From XYD12-FULL-36-8 sp964613805 (GTDB lineage: Bacteria > Bacteroidota > Ignavibacteria > Ignavibacteriales > Ignavibacteriaceae), in the NCBI GenBank assembly GCA_964613805.1, contig CAZTJF010000011.1:59061-123060 (forward strand): a DNA stretch of 64,000 nt. The letters run 5' to 3'. This document shows positions 17,701-26,942 of this stretch, one piece after another. The position numbers and the translations under genes are program-made. Position 1 is the first letter of the stretch; every line of letters begins with the position of its first letter. Under the pieces are notes generated by a model. That model was not told the DNA's origin and ran no database searches. It saw nothing but the letters and a program-made list of their open reading frames with translations.

Positions 17701-19551
17701 CTACGAAGTTCTTCCAAATCTTCTGTCAAATTCATCCAATGATATTTTTATCACAATTGGTCTTCCATGCGGACAAACATATGGGTTGGAAGTTGCAAAC
17801 AACTGGTCAATTAGTAATCTCATTTCTCTTTCTGAAAGTTTATCACCCGACTTGATAGCCGTGTGACAAGAATATGACTTCGCAAGGTTATCTCTCTCAT
17901 CCAGTTTTTTTTCACGTTGATTATCTGTGTATTCATCAATAATTTCGAGCAAAACTTTTTCTTCAGCACCTGCAATTATATCATCAGTGACACCTGCAAT
18001 TCTAATAGTATTCTTGTTTGAATGTTTTATATCAAAACCGAGTTTGTTAAGTAATGTATTAATTTCTTTTAGAACTTGGTATCTGCCCGGATCTAATTCG
18101 ATGGTTTTAGGAAATAATAGCTGCTGAGAAAAAGGAAGATCGGCGTCAATACGTTTTAATGCCTTCTCATATAAGATTCTTTCATGAGCAACGTGCTGGT
18201 CAATTATCATTAATCCTGTTTTAATCTGCGAAAGGATGTATTTGTTGTGAAGCTGAATAATGAAAGAAAATTCTTCGGATTCAGAAGCGGAAGATATTTT
18301 CTCGGTGAGGATAATCTCCTTTGATTTATTGTCCTGAAATGGATCATAGTTCTGGTCAAATTTATTTTTTCCTTCAGTTTCAGGAAGTGAACCGAAAAGA
18401 AGATCAATCTCCCTATCACTAACTGGAGTCCTTGCCGAAAATGATTTGTCTTGTGAAAAAGGACGATCAGAAAAATCCTCTTTGCCGGATTTTGAAAAAG
18501 CGATCTGTTTTAATTTTTCAGATTGATCAGCAGAGTCTCCAAAACTCATGTTGGGAACAAGATCGTAAAGTCCCAAACCCTTCTTTACAACTGCCATCAC
18601 GAAAGTATAAATGTCTTTTTCATTTTCAAATCTAACTTCCAGCTTCGATGGATGCACATTTACATCAATATGGTGGGGATCAATATCAATAAAAAGAATA
18701 AAGAAAGGATAATCTCCTTTCTCAAGAAAATTTTCAAAAGCAGAAAATACTGCATGATTAATTTGCTTACTTACAACATATCTGTTATTGAGGAAAAGAT
18801 ACTGCTCGCCCTTACTTTTTTTGAGAAGACTCGGTTTACCAATGAATCCGTGAATATTAATGTATTCAGTTCTTTCTTCAACCGGAATCAGCGCATCAAG
18901 CATGTTGTCAGCAAAGATGGATTCTATTCGCTCTTCTAACGTTCCTGACGGATAATCAAAAATCAATTCATCGTCATTGTAAAACTTAAAGTGAATTTGA
19001 GGATGGCTTAACGATACTTTGTTAAAGGTATCAATGATATGCTTTAATTCTGTTGCATCAGTTTTAAGAAAATTTCTTCGAGCCGGAGTATTGTAAAAAA
19101 GATTTTTAAGTGAAACGTATGTCCCTTTGGGGAATGAACCTTTCTCTTTAACGAGCATCCCATTTTCGTCAATTCTTATGAGCGTTCCTATTTCGTCTTC
19201 TCTTCGTTCCGTTCTAATTTCGAGTTGAGTTACTGCAGCCATTGAACTAAGTGCTTCGCCACGGAACCCTAATGTTTTGATGGCTTCCAAATCTTCATAA
19301 GTGGAAATTTTACTTGTTGCATGTTTTTGAATGGATACAACAACATCATCCTCAGACATTCCAACTCCATCATCGCACACTTGAATGAGAGCTTTACCGG
19401 CACGTTTTATCATCACTTCAATGGTTTTTGCTTCGGCATCAATTGCATTTTCCAGTAATTCCTTTACGGCTGATTCGGGACGCTGAACAACTTCGCCGGC
19501 AGCAATTTTATTTGCTAAACTATCTGGTAATATTTGAATTTTGTTTGACAC
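17701..19551 (-). CDS. mutL: DNA mismatch repair protein MutL
   Basis: GHKL ATPase and endonuclease of 616 residues. N-terminal motifs: IAAGEVVQRPESAVKELLENAIDAEA, DDGVGM and TLGFRGEALSSMA. The C-terminal dimerisation domain carries the metal-dependent nicking motif DQHVAHERILYE and CPHGRPIVIKI, so this is the endonuclease-proficient type found in bacteria lacking MutH. The start is GTG, sharing one base with the dfrA stop (TAGTG), which implies translational coupling. The disordered linker lies between about residues 335 and 420. Confidence 0.96.
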   Translation of the reverse strand: MSNKIQILPDSLANKIAAGEVVQRPESAVKELLENAIDAEAKTIEVMIKRAGKALIQVCDDGVGMSEDDVVVSIQKHATSKISTYEDLEAIKTLGFRGEALSSMAAVTQLEIRTERREDEIGTLIRIDENGMLVKEKGSFPKGTYVSLKNLFYNTPARRNFLKTDATELKHIIDTFNKVSLSHPQIHFKFYNDDELIFDYPSGTLEERIESIFADNMLDALIPVEERTEYINIHGFIGKPSLLKKSKGEQYLFLNNRYVVSKQINHAVFSAFENFLEKGDYPFFILFIDIDPHHIDVNVHPSKLEVRFENEKDIYTFVMAVVKKGLGLYDLVPNMSFGDSADQSEKLKQIAFSKSGKEDFSDRPFSQDKSFSARTPVSDREIDLLFGSLPETEGKNKFDQNYDPFQDNKSKEIILTEKISSASESEEFSFIIQLHNKYILSQIKTGLMIIDQHVAHERILYEKALKRIDADLPFSQQLLFPKTIELDPGRYQVLKEINTLLNKLGFDIKHSNKNTIRIAGVTDDIIAGAEEKVLLEIIDEYTDNQREKKLDERDNLAKSYSCHTAIKSGDKLSEREMRLLIDQLFATSNPYVCPHGRPIVIKISLDEFDRRFGRTS

Positions 19552-20036
19552 TATTTACTTCTGATATAATTCACAATTTCAAATCCATCTCTTTTTTGCC
19601 GCCATGATATACTCCATTTTGTGAAGTTAATTTTGGGAAAAAATACATCACCGTCAGCTTCAAAATCCATGTAAGAAATTATCATTTCATCAATTTCATC
19701 AATTGCTTTTTCAAATATTTGTCCGCCTCCAATTACAAAAACTTTCTCATAACTATTAGATTCACAAAATTTATAAGCATCATTCAGATTATCTAAAATC
19801 AATAACTCATTGAATTTTTTATTTAAGTTTTGATTTTTCGTCAGTACAATATTCAATCTTCCTTCAAGTGGTTTTCCGAGTGATTGGAATGTTTTTCTTC
19901 CCATGATGATCGGATAACCCAAAGTTGTATTCTTAAAGTGTTCAAACTCTTCTTTTGAGTACCACGGCATTTCGCCTGTGGATCTTCCAATAACATTATT
20001 TTTTGCAACAGCAGCAACGATGATTTTTTTCATCAA
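19551..20036 (-). CDS. dfrA: Dihydrofolate reductase
   Basis: Reduces dihydrofolate with NADPH. The family motifs are IIVAAVAKNNVIGRSTGEMPWYSKEEFEHFKN, the NADPH-binding GRKTFQSLGKPLEGR and VFVIGGGQIFEKAI. The length of 161 residues is normal. The gene lies seven bases after thyX and overlaps mutL by one base. The pairing is notable because ThyX yields tetrahydrofolate and removes the main demand for DHFR; here both are kept in one transcript. Confidence 0.95.
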   Translation of the reverse strand: MMKKIIVAAVAKNNVIGRSTGEMPWYSKEEFEHFKNTTLGYPIIMGRKTFQSLGKPLEGRLNIVLTKNQNLNKKFNELLILDNLNDAYKFCESNSYEKVFVIGGGQIFEKAIDEIDEMIISYMDFEADGDVFFPKINFTKWSISWRQKRDGFEIVNYIRSK

Positions 20037-20043
20037 GAAAAAA

Positions 20044-20964
20044 TTACCAAGGAGATTTGATATTCAGCTTTGATAGTTTCTCTTCAAACTCAAAAAGTTC
20101 TCGATTTGTAGTTTTCATTGTTCCATCTTCCTTCATCCACCCAAATTCTTTTCCATACTCCTTTACTTTTTTATTTTCGCCATTAAGCATAGCAGTAATA
20201 ATTTTAATCTCAAGTCCGGAAAAAGACATTGAGTTCATTCTATAATCCCAAAATGCCTGCCAAGTAACCGGACACCAGCGTTTTACAACTTCATTGCAAA
20301 TCACTTCCGCATATTGTCTAATTTCGAGCTGGGCATTCAGTTCCATTCTTAATTGTAAAAAATGAAGAAGATTGTGCAAGTCAATCTTCCAATATGCTTC
20401 AGTATACGTTGATAGGGGTAAATCTTTTCTTGCCTGTTCCCTAGCAACTCCAGCATCAATTCTTTTTTGATATACATCTCTTGTAAATCTATGAAGTTCT
20501 GCTTCCTGTTTAGATAATTCTTCGCCTACTTTTGCATCAAGAAATCCTTCACTTCCCTGCCTATTTGTAACAGCTTGTCCCCTCCATTCAGTTGGCAAAG
20601 TAGTTTCGGTTGCATCAATTGCAATTGAGTACCGAGTTGAATATTCGTTAACGTTAGCTGTACGATGTCGAATCCATTGTCTCCAGCAATCCATTGGAAC
20701 TCGCACATGCAATTTTATCTCACACATTTCAAATGGAGTCGTGTGCTGATGCCTTAGTAAGTAACGAATCAGCGCTTCATCTTCCCTGACTTTTTTAGTT
20801 CCTTTTCCATAAGATACTCTTGCCGCTTGTACAATTGATTCATCAGAGCCAAGATAATCTATAATCCTAACAAAGCCATCCTTAAGAACTTTGAAGGGAA
20901 CTCCAAGTATTTCATCAAGTGCAGGAACACGTAATTTTTCTAATTTTTCAAAGTTTTCTGACAT
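20044..20964 (-). CDS. thyX: Flavin-dependent thymidylate synthase
   Basis: FAD/NADPH-dependent dUMP methylase. The ThyX signature RHRTANVNEYSTRYS (RHRxxSxNExSxRY family) is present, with Thr in the place of the first Ser. The flanking HQHTTPFEMCEIKLHVRVP and NLLHFLQLRMELNAQLEIRQYAEVI blocks are standard. At 306 residues it is longer than the 220-250-residue forms, with extra sequence at both ends as in other Bacteroidota-type proteins. First gene of a long minus-strand run through dfrA, mutL and the mutase. Confidence 0.95.
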   Translation of the reverse strand: MSENFEKLEKLRVPALDEILGVPFKVLKDGFVRIIDYLGSDESIVQAARVSYGKGTKKVREDEALIRYLLRHQHTTPFEMCEIKLHVRVPMDCWRQWIRHRTANVNEYSTRYSIAIDATETTLPTEWRGQAVTNRQGSEGFLDAKVGEELSKQEAELHRFTRDVYQKRIDAGVAREQARKDLPLSTYTEAYWKIDLHNLLHFLQLRMELNAQLEIRQYAEVICNEVVKRWCPVTWQAFWDYRMNSMSFSGLEIKIITAMLNGENKKVKEYGKEFGWMKEDGTMKTTNRELFEFEEKLSKLNIKSPW

Positions 20965-21039
20965 TTGATCAATTCAATTTAGGTTAAAATTATTTTTTCA
21001 AAAGTACTAAAAAAATGGTAAATATTTGCATTGGGAGAT

Positions 21040-21120
21040 AACCGCTCCGTGCGTTTAGTTAGAGTATTTTTAGTTCTTGCACGGAGTCACACGAAGAAGA
21101 CACGGAGTTTCACAGAGAAG
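21040..21120. repeat. Dispersed repeat with CTCCGTGC/GCACGGAG arms
   Basis: The roughly 330-base gap between the divergent thyX and glycosyltransferase genes holds this element. An 8-bp perfect inverted pair lies at 21045-21052 and 21079-21086, and the unit CACGGAGT recurs at 21080-21087 and 21101-21108 within a CACACGAAGAAGACACGGAG stretch. This kind of short repeat is scattered in many FCB-group genomes. Only one copy lies in the window, so its dispersed nature is inferred. Promoters for both divergent genes should also lie in this gap, but I could not place them. Confidence 0.5.
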
Positions 21121-21293
21121 AATTTACCGCTAATTTAGTTTAAGTTGAATTTTTTCGGGTTCAATCGAATGGTCAATCACGAGTGGTTGCATGTTAAATC
21201 TTAAATTAAATTTAAAGCTTTGTGGCTAGATGAGAATATTCTTTTTTCCTATTTGACCTCACCTCGATGTTTACATTTTTCTTAGTTTTGAGT

Positions 21294-22439
21294 ATGAAAA
21301 AGAAAATTTCAATTGTTACTTCGGGACATCCCTATTTCGATGAAAGAATATTTTACAAATTTGCCCGCTCATTAAATAAAAATGGATATGAAATCTCAAT
21401 AGTTTGTTCAACTGCCGAAACTGATATAGAGCTTGTAAAAGATAACATTCACATCATAGGTTTTAACGGGAGCAACTTAAAAAAATCTGAAAAGGTTGAA
21501 AAGTTTTTCTATCACCTCAAAAAGACTCAAACAAACGTTATAATTTGCTGTGAGCCGCTGCCAATTTTAGCTGCAAATAAACTTCGAAAGGATGACAAGA
21601 AAATAAAAATTATCTATGACGTAACTGAATGGTACCCGGAAAATGTTGCTTTCAAATTTTCAGGTTTAAGTAAAATTATGACTTATGTAACCTTATTCAT
21701 TTATAATGTTTACGCTTCAAATCTCGTTGATGCAATTATTATAGGTGAACAGGGTAAAAAAAGAAGATATGATCTAATGGCTCCTTTCAAGCAAAAACAA
21801 ATTATCTCTTACTATCCAGTAATTGAGTTTTTTCATCCTTCATCTCCAAAATTTAATGGAACTGAATTGGTGCTTTGTTATGCTGGATTGCTAAAGTTTG
21901 ATCGCGGATTAAAGCAAATTTTAACGGTGTCCGAATTTATTGCCGCAGCTCATAAAGAATTAAAAGTAAAACTAAATCTCATTGGTAAATTTGAATCCAT
22001 TCAAGAAGAAATTGAATTAATTTCATTAATAAATAAATCCTCGAGGGTTGAAGTGGAAATTTTGGGATGGACTGAATACCCTAAAATTTCAGAGAAGCTG
22101 TCAGATGTTCACATCTGCTTTGATCTTCGTGAAAGAAATTTTGTTTATAACAACTCACTTCCAATAAAAATATTTGAGTATATGGCTTGCGGAAAACCAT
22201 TTATTTTTTCCGATATAAAACCTATCCGAGATGAAATTGAATTTGAAGATTGCGGGTTTTTAGTTCATTCAAATAATATCACCGAAATATTAGATTGTGT
22301 TGAAAAATATTTAAACAATCAAAATTTATGGCTACGGCATTCAAAAAACGGACGAGCATTTTGTGAATCAAAATATAACTGGGAGATGGAATCTGTAAAA
22401 TTGTTAAGCTATATAGAATCACTGTTGGAAACGAAATAA
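21294..22439 (+). CDS. Glycosyltransferase family 4 protein
   Basis: GT-B glycosyltransferase, about 381 residues from the chosen start. The N-terminal domain begins KKISIVTSGHPYFDERIFYKFARSLNKNGYEI. The C-terminal donor domain has FEYMACGKPFIFSD, the E-x7-E type motif region of GT4. The reading frame is open from 21267, but the ATG at 21294 begins the conserved fold and is preferred. It converges on the flippase gene and their 3' ends overlap by 21 bases. It probably builds a surface polysaccharide together with the minus-strand genes beyond. Confidence 0.85.
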   Translation: MKKKISIVTSGHPYFDERIFYKFARSLNKNGYEISIVCSTAETDIELVKDNIHIIGFNGSNLKKSEKVEKFFYHLKKTQTNVIICCEPLPILAANKLRKDDKKIKIIYDVTEWYPENVAFKFSGLSKIMTYVTLFIYNVYASNLVDAIIIGEQGKKRRYDLMAPFKQKQIISYYPVIEFFHPSSPKFNGTELVLCYAGLLKFDRGLKQILTVSEFIAAAHKELKVKLNLIGKFESIQEEIELISLINKSSRVEVEILGWTEYPKISEKLSDVHICFDLRERNFVYNNSLPIKIFEYMACGKPFIFSDIKPIRDEIEFEDCGFLVHSNNITEILDCVEKYLNNQNLWLRHSKNGRAFCESKYNWEMESVKLLSYIESLLETK

Positions 22440-23849
22440 TTTTGAGATTTTTATATTCAATATAAACTCAACCATCAACAAATAAACAATTACCAAAAGA
22501 ATTTGTAAATAAATATTACGAAATGTTAAACCTATAATTAAAAGTAATAAACCCGCAAAAACTGTAATTAGAATTTGTTTCGTCTGGAAGTTGATCTGAA
22601 TATGATTCCTCGAAATAAAAAATAAATATGATGCTGTAAAACCAAAACTCGAACATGTAGCTATTCCTGCTCCAACTATACCGTAAATCGGAATTAAAAT
22701 AAAATTCAAAACAAGATTTGTGATTAAACCAATTCCATCTGAAATTAAGAAGTGATAACTCTTATTACTGACAAAAGGATAAATAGAATAATAAGATGCA
22801 AGCGAACTGAAGATATATCCAATAATAACAAATGGTAGAATTATTAATCCACCTTTATATTCCGGATTAAACAGATGCTTTCCATTAAACTGAATCAGAA
22901 AAAGATCTTCGGCAAAAAATGAAACTATTAGCAGTATAAATATTCCAGCCGATAGCAGTTTTAACAGTGTCTTGCCAAAATGATCGCGATAATTATTTTC
23001 ATGATAATGGTTAAGTGCATAGGGCATCCATGCAGTTCTGAATGAAATCACAAAAACATTTGTTATCATAGCGATTCGATAAGCAAAGCTGTACTCTCCG
23101 ACTTGTTTTTTCCCCAAGAAAAAATCCAAAATAAATCTATCCGCTACATCTACGCCTGAAGCAAAAACTCCAGACAAAAACAAAGGAAGTGAAAAAAGTA
23201 AAACTGTTTTAAGCAGCTCTCCATCAATATCAAAAGAATAATGATGTTTCATTCCCGGCAGAAGTAGAAGAAGTACTAATACTGATGATATGAATTGAGC
23301 TAAGATAATTCCTTCTATTCCTAAGCGCTGAAAATAAACGAACCAAATGTTCAATAAAATACTAAGCACTGCACCAATTATTAAAAAGAGGACAACTCGT
23401 TTAGATTGCTCAAGTGACTTGTATAACTGTAAAATAAACGTCGTGATTGTTTCAGTAAATAGTGTAATGAAGAGTAATGAAAAGAGTTTGCCGTAATCCG
23501 AATTGCCGATGATTTTTTGTGATAAATGATCTGAAAGCAGTATCATTAGGAAAGTGAAGCTAACCGAAATGATTATAACCGAATTTAGTATGGTCGAGAA
23601 AACTTTTTTTCTTCTTAACTCGTCAGTTTCTCTTAAATAGAAATTAGTCAGCGAAACGTTCATGCCAACTTGATAAAAAACTCCAGCAATCACATAAGTT
23701 GACATCATCAACGAGTAGATGCCAAACTGTTCAACAGGAATTAGGTTGGAATAAAGCGGGAGCAGTAAAAATCCGACAGAACGAACTATAACATTTCCTA
23801 AGCCATACCATGCAGTTGCTTCAAATAATCCCGACTTTTTTTGAATCAT
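22419..23849 (-). CDS. Polysaccharide flippase, MOP/Wzx-like
   Basis: Integral membrane protein of 476 residues with roughly 12-14 hydrophobic helices. It starts SGLFEATAWYGLGNVIVRSVGFLLLPLYSNLIPVEQFG, the oligosaccharide-flippase N-terminal pattern (Gly-x-Gly then LLPLYxNL). The family moves undecaprenyl-linked repeat units across the inner membrane. It overlaps the upstream glycosyltransferase by four bases (ATGA), so the two are coupled. Confidence 0.88.
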   Translation of the reverse strand: MIQKKSGLFEATAWYGLGNVIVRSVGFLLLPLYSNLIPVEQFGIYSLMMSTYVIAGVFYQVGMNVSLTNFYLRETDELRRKKVFSTILNSVIIISVSFTFLMILLSDHLSQKIIGNSDYGKLFSLLFITLFTETITTFILQLYKSLEQSKRVVLFLIIGAVLSILLNIWFVYFQRLGIEGIILAQFISSVLVLLLLLPGMKHHYSFDIDGELLKTVLLFSLPLFLSGVFASGVDVADRFILDFFLGKKQVGEYSFAYRIAMITNVFVISFRTAWMPYALNHYHENNYRDHFGKTLLKLLSAGIFILLIVSFFAEDLFLIQFNGKHLFNPEYKGGLIILPFVIIGYIFSSLASYYSIYPFVSNKSYHFLISDGIGLITNLVLNFILIPIYGIVGAGIATCSSFGFTASYLFFISRNHIQINFQTKQILITVFAGLLLLIIGLTFRNIYLQILLVIVYLLMVEFILNIKISKLFRFQQ

Positions 23850-24925
23850 ACTATCTTGTATTTATGATAAAGTTCTTTCAAACGAGTATTCACAGCATCG
23901 TAACCGTGATATTTGCTTACCCATGCCTTGCCTGTTTTGCCAAGCTCATCTCTTAGATGTTTATTCTCGATCAGCTCAAATAATTTTCTGTACAATTCAT
24001 CATGTGTATTTGCAACTACAAACGGATTTTCGGGAAGCCAATCAGAATATTCCTTTGTCATATTTGTAATTGTTGGAATTCCCATTGCGAGTGTTTCAAG
24101 ACCGGCTTTACCATACCCGGTTCCTCCCATCGTTCCGCCAACTTGATCAATGCAAATATGACTTTGACTTTTAGCTTTCAGGACTTTACTTCTTGCAACA
24201 TTTTCAAGAAGCAGAAAATCAATTTTCTTTTCCTTTTTAATTCTGTCAATAACCGATATAATCAAATCAGTTCCCTTGAATTTTCGATTAGTTGGTGAAT
24301 GAACAATTGTAATTATACGGTCGTCAATGGATTTTTCTTTCGTAGGCAGTTCTGAAGAATCATATGGATAAAAAATATATTCTAATCCGGACTTAAGTGA
24401 AAGATGATCATATTCTGATGTAAGATTAAGATCAGAGATTTCTTCCATCTCTTTAATGATTCCACGAATTCTTAAGTCGCTACCATAATAGCAGCAGACA
24501 ATTTTCTTTCCTTGCTTCTTCCATTTTTTTGCAAGCACTGAGTTCCGAAAAAAATCTAACCCTGAGTCATAGTGAATTATGTCGAATTCATCCAGCTTTA
24601 ATTTTTCCACAACAGAAAAAACTTTTCCCCTTTTGTAGAAATCATTAACCGCAAAGAAAAATTTCTCAAGATAGTTTTTAGGTTGAAAATATGGCGATGA
24701 AGATGATTTATCGCTCTCACGGAAAGCTACTTTCTCCTTCCGCCAATACTTTACCAAAGAAGAATTTGGAAGTGGTAGATTGAGACAAACATCTTCGGGA
24801 AAATCTCGTTGGTTTTTGTGGTAAGTAATTAATCGGGAATAGTCGCCGCACTTATTGTGCATGTCATAAAAGCTGTAAGGAACGCCCGCAAAATTTATTG
24901 GTGCAAGATGAAGTATTCTCAGCAT
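23846..24925 (-). CDS. Glycosyltransferase, GT4-like
   Basis: Protein of 359 residues with a GT-B layout. The N-terminal region has LRILHLAPINFAGVPYSFYDMHNKCGD and a KKIVCCYYGSDLR acceptor-domain motif. The C-terminal part has GKAGLETLAMGIPTITNMTKEYSDWL, equivalent to the E-x7-E donor motif. Family membership is likely but divergent. It starts one base inside the upstream FemAB-like gene and overlaps the flippase by four bases, so three genes form a coupled polysaccharide module. Confidence 0.75.
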   Translation of the reverse strand: MLRILHLAPINFAGVPYSFYDMHNKCGDYSRLITYHKNQRDFPEDVCLNLPLPNSSLVKYWRKEKVAFRESDKSSSSPYFQPKNYLEKFFFAVNDFYKRGKVFSVVEKLKLDEFDIIHYDSGLDFFRNSVLAKKWKKQGKKIVCCYYGSDLRIRGIIKEMEEISDLNLTSEYDHLSLKSGLEYIFYPYDSSELPTKEKSIDDRIITIVHSPTNRKFKGTDLIISVIDRIKKEKKIDFLLLENVARSKVLKAKSQSHICIDQVGGTMGGTGYGKAGLETLAMGIPTITNMTKEYSDWLPENPFVVANTHDELYRKLFELIENKHLRDELGKTGKAWVSKYHGYDAVNTRLKELYHKYKIV

Positions 24926-25896
24926 TAAAGATCTTTGTGAAAAGTATCTCTAAAAATTCCGCGCGCGCCAAAATTTTCTTTGAATCGCCCCAATCCCCAA
25001 TTGGGTTCCATGTTTACAGTGAAAATACCGAAGTCAAGAAAACGAAATCCTTCATGCTGATATTGTTTCATAATCTCATAGAACAATAGATTAACAGGGC
25101 GATACTCTTGATATGCTTCATCATGACTGATATAAAAAGCAAGTACCACATTTTTATTCACTGAAAAATTACAGACACCTGCAGTCAGTTTATTCTTGAG
25201 CAATGCACCCCACAATCTAATTTCGCTTGGAAACATTTTTTTTAGTAGTTTTAATTCATCAAGCGTGTGAGCAGGATTTACATTATGCCGGAGTTTCAAA
25301 TTCCTTTTTAAGATTTCATAGTACTCATCGAATAAATCGCATTCAACAATTTCGATTCCCTCTCTCATTGCCTTTTTAGTTGCGGTACGAGCTTCTGCTC
25401 TATAAGTATCAAAAAGTTTTTCTCTATCAAAATCAAGCTGGACTATACTTGAAACATCCCGTTTGAGATATACGAATCCATTTCGGTAAAGAGCAAAATC
25501 AAAATAGTTGGAGTATTTGGTCTGGTAAATTATTGGTGGAATTGTAAGTTGTATTCGATCAACTTTCAATGATTTGGCATGATCAATTAACATGTCAACA
25601 AGTTCATGTGCTTCCTTAAAGTTCAAATCAGAATCGTAAACAAATCCACCGTAACTTGCTCCAGGATGGGAATTAAGAACTTTTTTTCCATCCCTTTCAA
25701 CCAATGCAGCAGTGAATACAGAAAGAATCTTTCCATTCTTTGTTATAAAAATGGAAGCATCATTAAATCTATCTTTAGGATGGTATTTGAGAAAAGCACG
25801 TTTGTGAAAAAGAGTTCCATTATCTGATTGTTCAACAAAATTGTCCCATTCCTGCTCACTAAGATTTGATTTTTTGAATTGAAAATATTCGAGCAT
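24925..25896 (-). CDS. FemAB/GNAT-fold acyltransferase
   Basis: Protein of 323 residues with the FemAB-like double GNAT pattern: SLSEQEWDNFVEQSDNGTLFH-type start, the GASYGGFVYD segment, and NLLFYEIMKQYQHEGFRFLDFGIFT near the C-terminus. Relatives either add amino acids to lipid II or, in polysaccharide loci, acylate sugars. Position at the head of a glycosyltransferase-flippase operon favours modification of the surface glycan. It shares one base with the next gene. Confidence 0.75.
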   Translation of the reverse strand: MLEYFQFKKSNLSEQEWDNFVEQSDNGTLFHKRAFLKYHPKDRFNDASIFITKNGKILSVFTAALVERDGKKVLNSHPGASYGGFVYDSDLNFKEAHELVDMLIDHAKSLKVDRIQLTIPPIIYQTKYSNYFDFALYRNGFVYLKRDVSSIVQLDFDREKLFDTYRAEARTATKKAMREGIEIVECDLFDEYYEILKRNLKLRHNVNPAHTLDELKLLKKMFPSEIRLWGALLKNKLTAGVCNFSVNKNVVLAFYISHDEAYQEYRPVNLLFYEIMKQYQHEGFRFLDFGIFTVNMEPNWGLGRFKENFGARGIFRDTFHKDL

Positions 25897-25971
25897 TGTA
25901 AAAAGAATAAATTGGATAAATGTTATACGAAAATAACATTAGTGAGCGAATAATGAAAAGCATTTGAAGTA

Positions 25972-26020
25972 ACCTTCGAAGTCAGCGCAGCATTTTGTAA
26001 ACACCCACCTCGAAGGTCGC
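25972..26020. repeat. Inverted dispersed repeat CCTTCGA/TCGAAGG
   Basis: Short element between the FemAB-like gene and the lipoprotein gene. Arms CCTTCGA (25973-25979) and TCGAAGG (26010-26016) are perfect complements separated by 30 bases. The flanks AGTCAGCGC and TCGC are GC-richer than the surroundings. Only one copy is in the window; assignment as a dispersed repeat is inference. Confidence 0.45.
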
Positions 26021-26029
26021 AATTTTATT

Positions 26030-26683
26030 TTACTGTGAACTTTCTTTTGCTAAACCACTAAAGTCAATTCCCTCGGCAATTTTTCTTGCACTTCCTTCCG
26101 GCATTTCGTTAGTTTCTACGTGAACAATAAATCTTTTGCCAACGAGAACTGTAACTTCATTGTCTTTTCCATCCTCATTCCATCTTTCAAAAGTAGGGCT
26201 GCCATTTATCTCCGTACTTTTTTCATATCCTTCGGATGATTCTCTATTATACTTCATTTGGAAAAGCATTTGATAAGGCAGGTAAAGATTTGAGATGTAA
26301 GCATAATCATAAATATTAATGCGAGCGTCTTGGTTATCGGTTTCACTTCGGAAATCTATGCTTGCATTTGAGTGTGTCCACTTGTCCCATTTGACTGATT
26401 CACCTCGTGGCTTCTCGGCATTAAGTCCGGCAACTTCTTTCGGAAGATAGTTCATTAAGACTTTGAAACTAACTGGTGGAACCGGTTCTTTGTTTTCCAG
26501 CATATCACCACTCATCATGTTAGCCATTTCTTTTAAGTCTGAAGGCATTCCTTCTGTTGATGATGATGTTTCTTCTTTGCTTTGTTCTTGCGTCTCATCT
26601 TTAGATTTATCCCCGCATCCGGCCAAAATAAAAAGGGGAAAAATAGCAACCGTAAAGAAAAATTTTAGAAAAGCGCTGCACAT
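26030..26683 (-). CDS. Predicted lipoprotein of unknown function
   Basis: Protein of 217 residues. The signal peptide ends in FILAGC (Cys22), a good lipobox, followed by a long charged and Ser/Glu-rich tether (GDKSKDETQEQSKEETSSS). The folded part from about residue 65 contains VSFKVLMNYLPKEVAGL and a C-terminal VTVLVGKRFIVHVETNEMP strand pair. I do not recognise a catalytic site. The ATG has a near-perfect AAGGAGG ribosome site. It diverges from the small secreted protein gene at 26943. Confidence 0.75.
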   Translation of the reverse strand: MCSAFLKFFFTVAIFPLFILAGCGDKSKDETQEQSKEETSSSTEGMPSDLKEMANMMSGDMLENKEPVPPVSFKVLMNYLPKEVAGLNAEKPRGESVKWDKWTHSNASIDFRSETDNQDARINIYDYAYISNLYLPYQMLFQMKYNRESSEGYEKSTEINGSPTFERWNEDGKDNEVTVLVGKRFIVHVETNEMPEGSARKIAEGIDFSGLAKESSQ

Positions 26684-26888
26684 AACACCCTCCTTTTAAT
26701 ATTAAAAATTTTTACGCTCTTAACTTATCTGAAATCTTGAACAATTTAAAGAATCAAATAAAATATTCTTGCTTTATGTGATTTAATTCCGAAGCCATAA
26801 TTTCCTTAGAGCTGCATCGCATTTTACAAACTATGATGAAGATCACATTGTTTTTATCAAAATAGTATTATTTTCACTTGAAATTTTG

Positions 26889-26905
26889 TGGCATAATTGT
26901 AGCCA
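26889..26905 (+). promoter_or_regulatory. Sigma-54-type (-24/-12) promoter candidate
   Basis: TGGCATAATTGTAGC matches the sigma-54 layout: GG at 26890-26891, exactly ten bases, then GC at 26902-26903, with TGGCA upstream and TAGC in place of the usual TTGC. The predicted start is near 26915, giving a leader of about 28 bases to the ATG at 26943. A closely matching site (13 of 15 bases in the core) lies before the nine-heme cytochrome at 37904. The site is also inside an imperfect hairpin (26881-26915), so an RNA or operator reading remains possible. Confidence 0.5.
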
Positions 26906-26942
26906 CAGAAAATTTATTACCTAAAATTTAAGAGGAGTTATA

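Noticed and set aside
18523..18939. 138-codon frame antisense to mutL
   Set aside because: Overlaps conserved MutL ATPase-domain and linker sequence; shadow frame.
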